Source: Bacillota bacterium (GTDB lineage Bacteria; Bacillota; Clostridia; Lachnospirales; Lachnospiraceae). Taken from it: 64,000 nucleotides of DNA. The stretch spans positions 62,001-126,000 of the forward strand of contig JAEZRJ010000078.1 in NCBI GenBank assembly GCA_023412855.1, in the 5' to 3' direction. The notes beneath the pieces were generated by a model. It saw only the letters and a program-made list of their open reading frames with translations. It was not told the origin of the DNA and did not search any database. The position numbers and the translations under genes are program-made. The first letter of the stretch is position 1. Each line of letters starts with the position of its first letter. This document shows positions 63,742-64,000 of the stretch, piece by piece.

Positions 63742-64000
63742 TTATTCCTTTTCAATAATGATATCGGAAACGATCATATCCGCACTGCCTATATTCCACA
63801 AGGCGAATTCCAAGTTCTCTGCGTGTTCTAAAAGTTCTACCTCATAGGTTATCTGCGTATCCCCGATAATTACATTCTGCGGTTCAAGATTCTTATTCCC
63901 GCCGTCATAATAGCATTTTATATCTGTGGATACAAGATTACTTCCCGTTACCGTAACCTTATATTTTCCCGCCTCCGCATTCAGATACGGTCCATAAGTA
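63742..64000 (-). CDS. C-terminal beta-domain of an unidentified protein (5' part beyond window)
   Basis: The last 86 codons only. Reads GPYLNAEAGKYKVTVTGSNL, then STDIKCYYDGG, VIIGDTQITYEVELLEHAEN and LEFALWNIGSADMIVSDII, ending EKE before TAA at 63742-63744. Alternating hydrophobic strands fit an Ig-like or carbohydrate-binding beta sandwich, often the soluble tail of clostridial surface-glycan proteins. 24 bases upstream of the flavoprotein start on the same strand, so probably the previous gene of that operon. Confidence 0.7.
   Translation of the reverse strand, partial: TYGPYLNAEAGKYKVTVTGSNLVSTDIKCYYDGGNKNLEPQNVIIGDTQITYEVELLEHAENLEFALWNIGSADMIVSDIIIEKE

Noticed and set aside
1..64000. 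tRNA or rRNA genes
   Set aside because: Scanned the intergenic gaps for cloverleaf-like GGTTCGAATCC-type segments; none seen. A dedicated tRNA search was not possible.

Overview
The window looks like a chromosomal segment of a low-to-mid GC Firmicute, most likely a Lachnospiraceae/Clostridia member. This is inferred from the clpX and htrA housekeeping genes, AGGAGG-type ribosome sites, a teichoic-acid-type LytR-CpsA-Psr (LCP) protein, GH25 muramidases, an ECF transporter, and membrane families of the DUF6077/DUF6044 kind. It is dominated by a large cell-surface polysaccharide locus read mostly on the minus strand.

Layout. (1) 1-6.5 kb: 3' part of a clpX-like gene, a membrane HtrA protease, a GT2 glycosyltransferase, an LCP ligase and an undecaprenyl-phosphate sugar-1-phosphate transferase (the initiating enzyme). 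(2) 6.8-28.2 kb: four GT2 proteins, a phosphoglucomutase, a methyltransferase fused to a kinase-like domain, an ABC exporter (Wzt with C-terminal sugar-binding domain, Wzm), rmlC/rmlA/rmlB (rmlD not present) and two membrane-anchored GH25 muramidases. (3) 28.4-35.2 kb: a zinc-ribbon protein, an SGNH-like protein, an MBOAT acyltransferase with a secreted partner, and a polytopic protein that appears split by an inserted repeat. (4) 35.4-41 kb: a PadR regulator with two small paralogues, then an ECF transporter with a uridine-phosphorylase-like enzyme and a decayed gene. (5) 41.4-64 kb: a flavoprotein, SGNH lipoproteins, a radical SAM/SPASM protein, three large membrane proteins of sugar-transferase type, two more MBOAT proteins, an FkbH-ACP-VOC set, a sugar aminotransferase, GT2 enzymes and a FAD oxidoreductase.

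How it fits together. The phosphoglycosyltransferase would start a lipid-linked glycan, the GT2 enzymes would extend it with dTDP-deoxysugars among others, and the MT-kinase protein may cap it. Wzt/Wzm would export it, the LCP protein could ligate it to peptidoglycan, and MBOAT/SGNH pairs would acylate it. The FkbH-ACP-MBOAT-SGNH group resembles the Dlt system in logic but uses FkbH in place of an adenylating ligase.

The most striking non-coding feature is a family of highly structured 130-150 bp repeats (ends GTTACTGTTCAC / GTGAACAGTAAC) with full, half and minimal copies at about ten intergenic sites. Related palindromes are also present, including an insertion that appears to interrupt a gene. 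Only visual reading was possible; no homology search was run.
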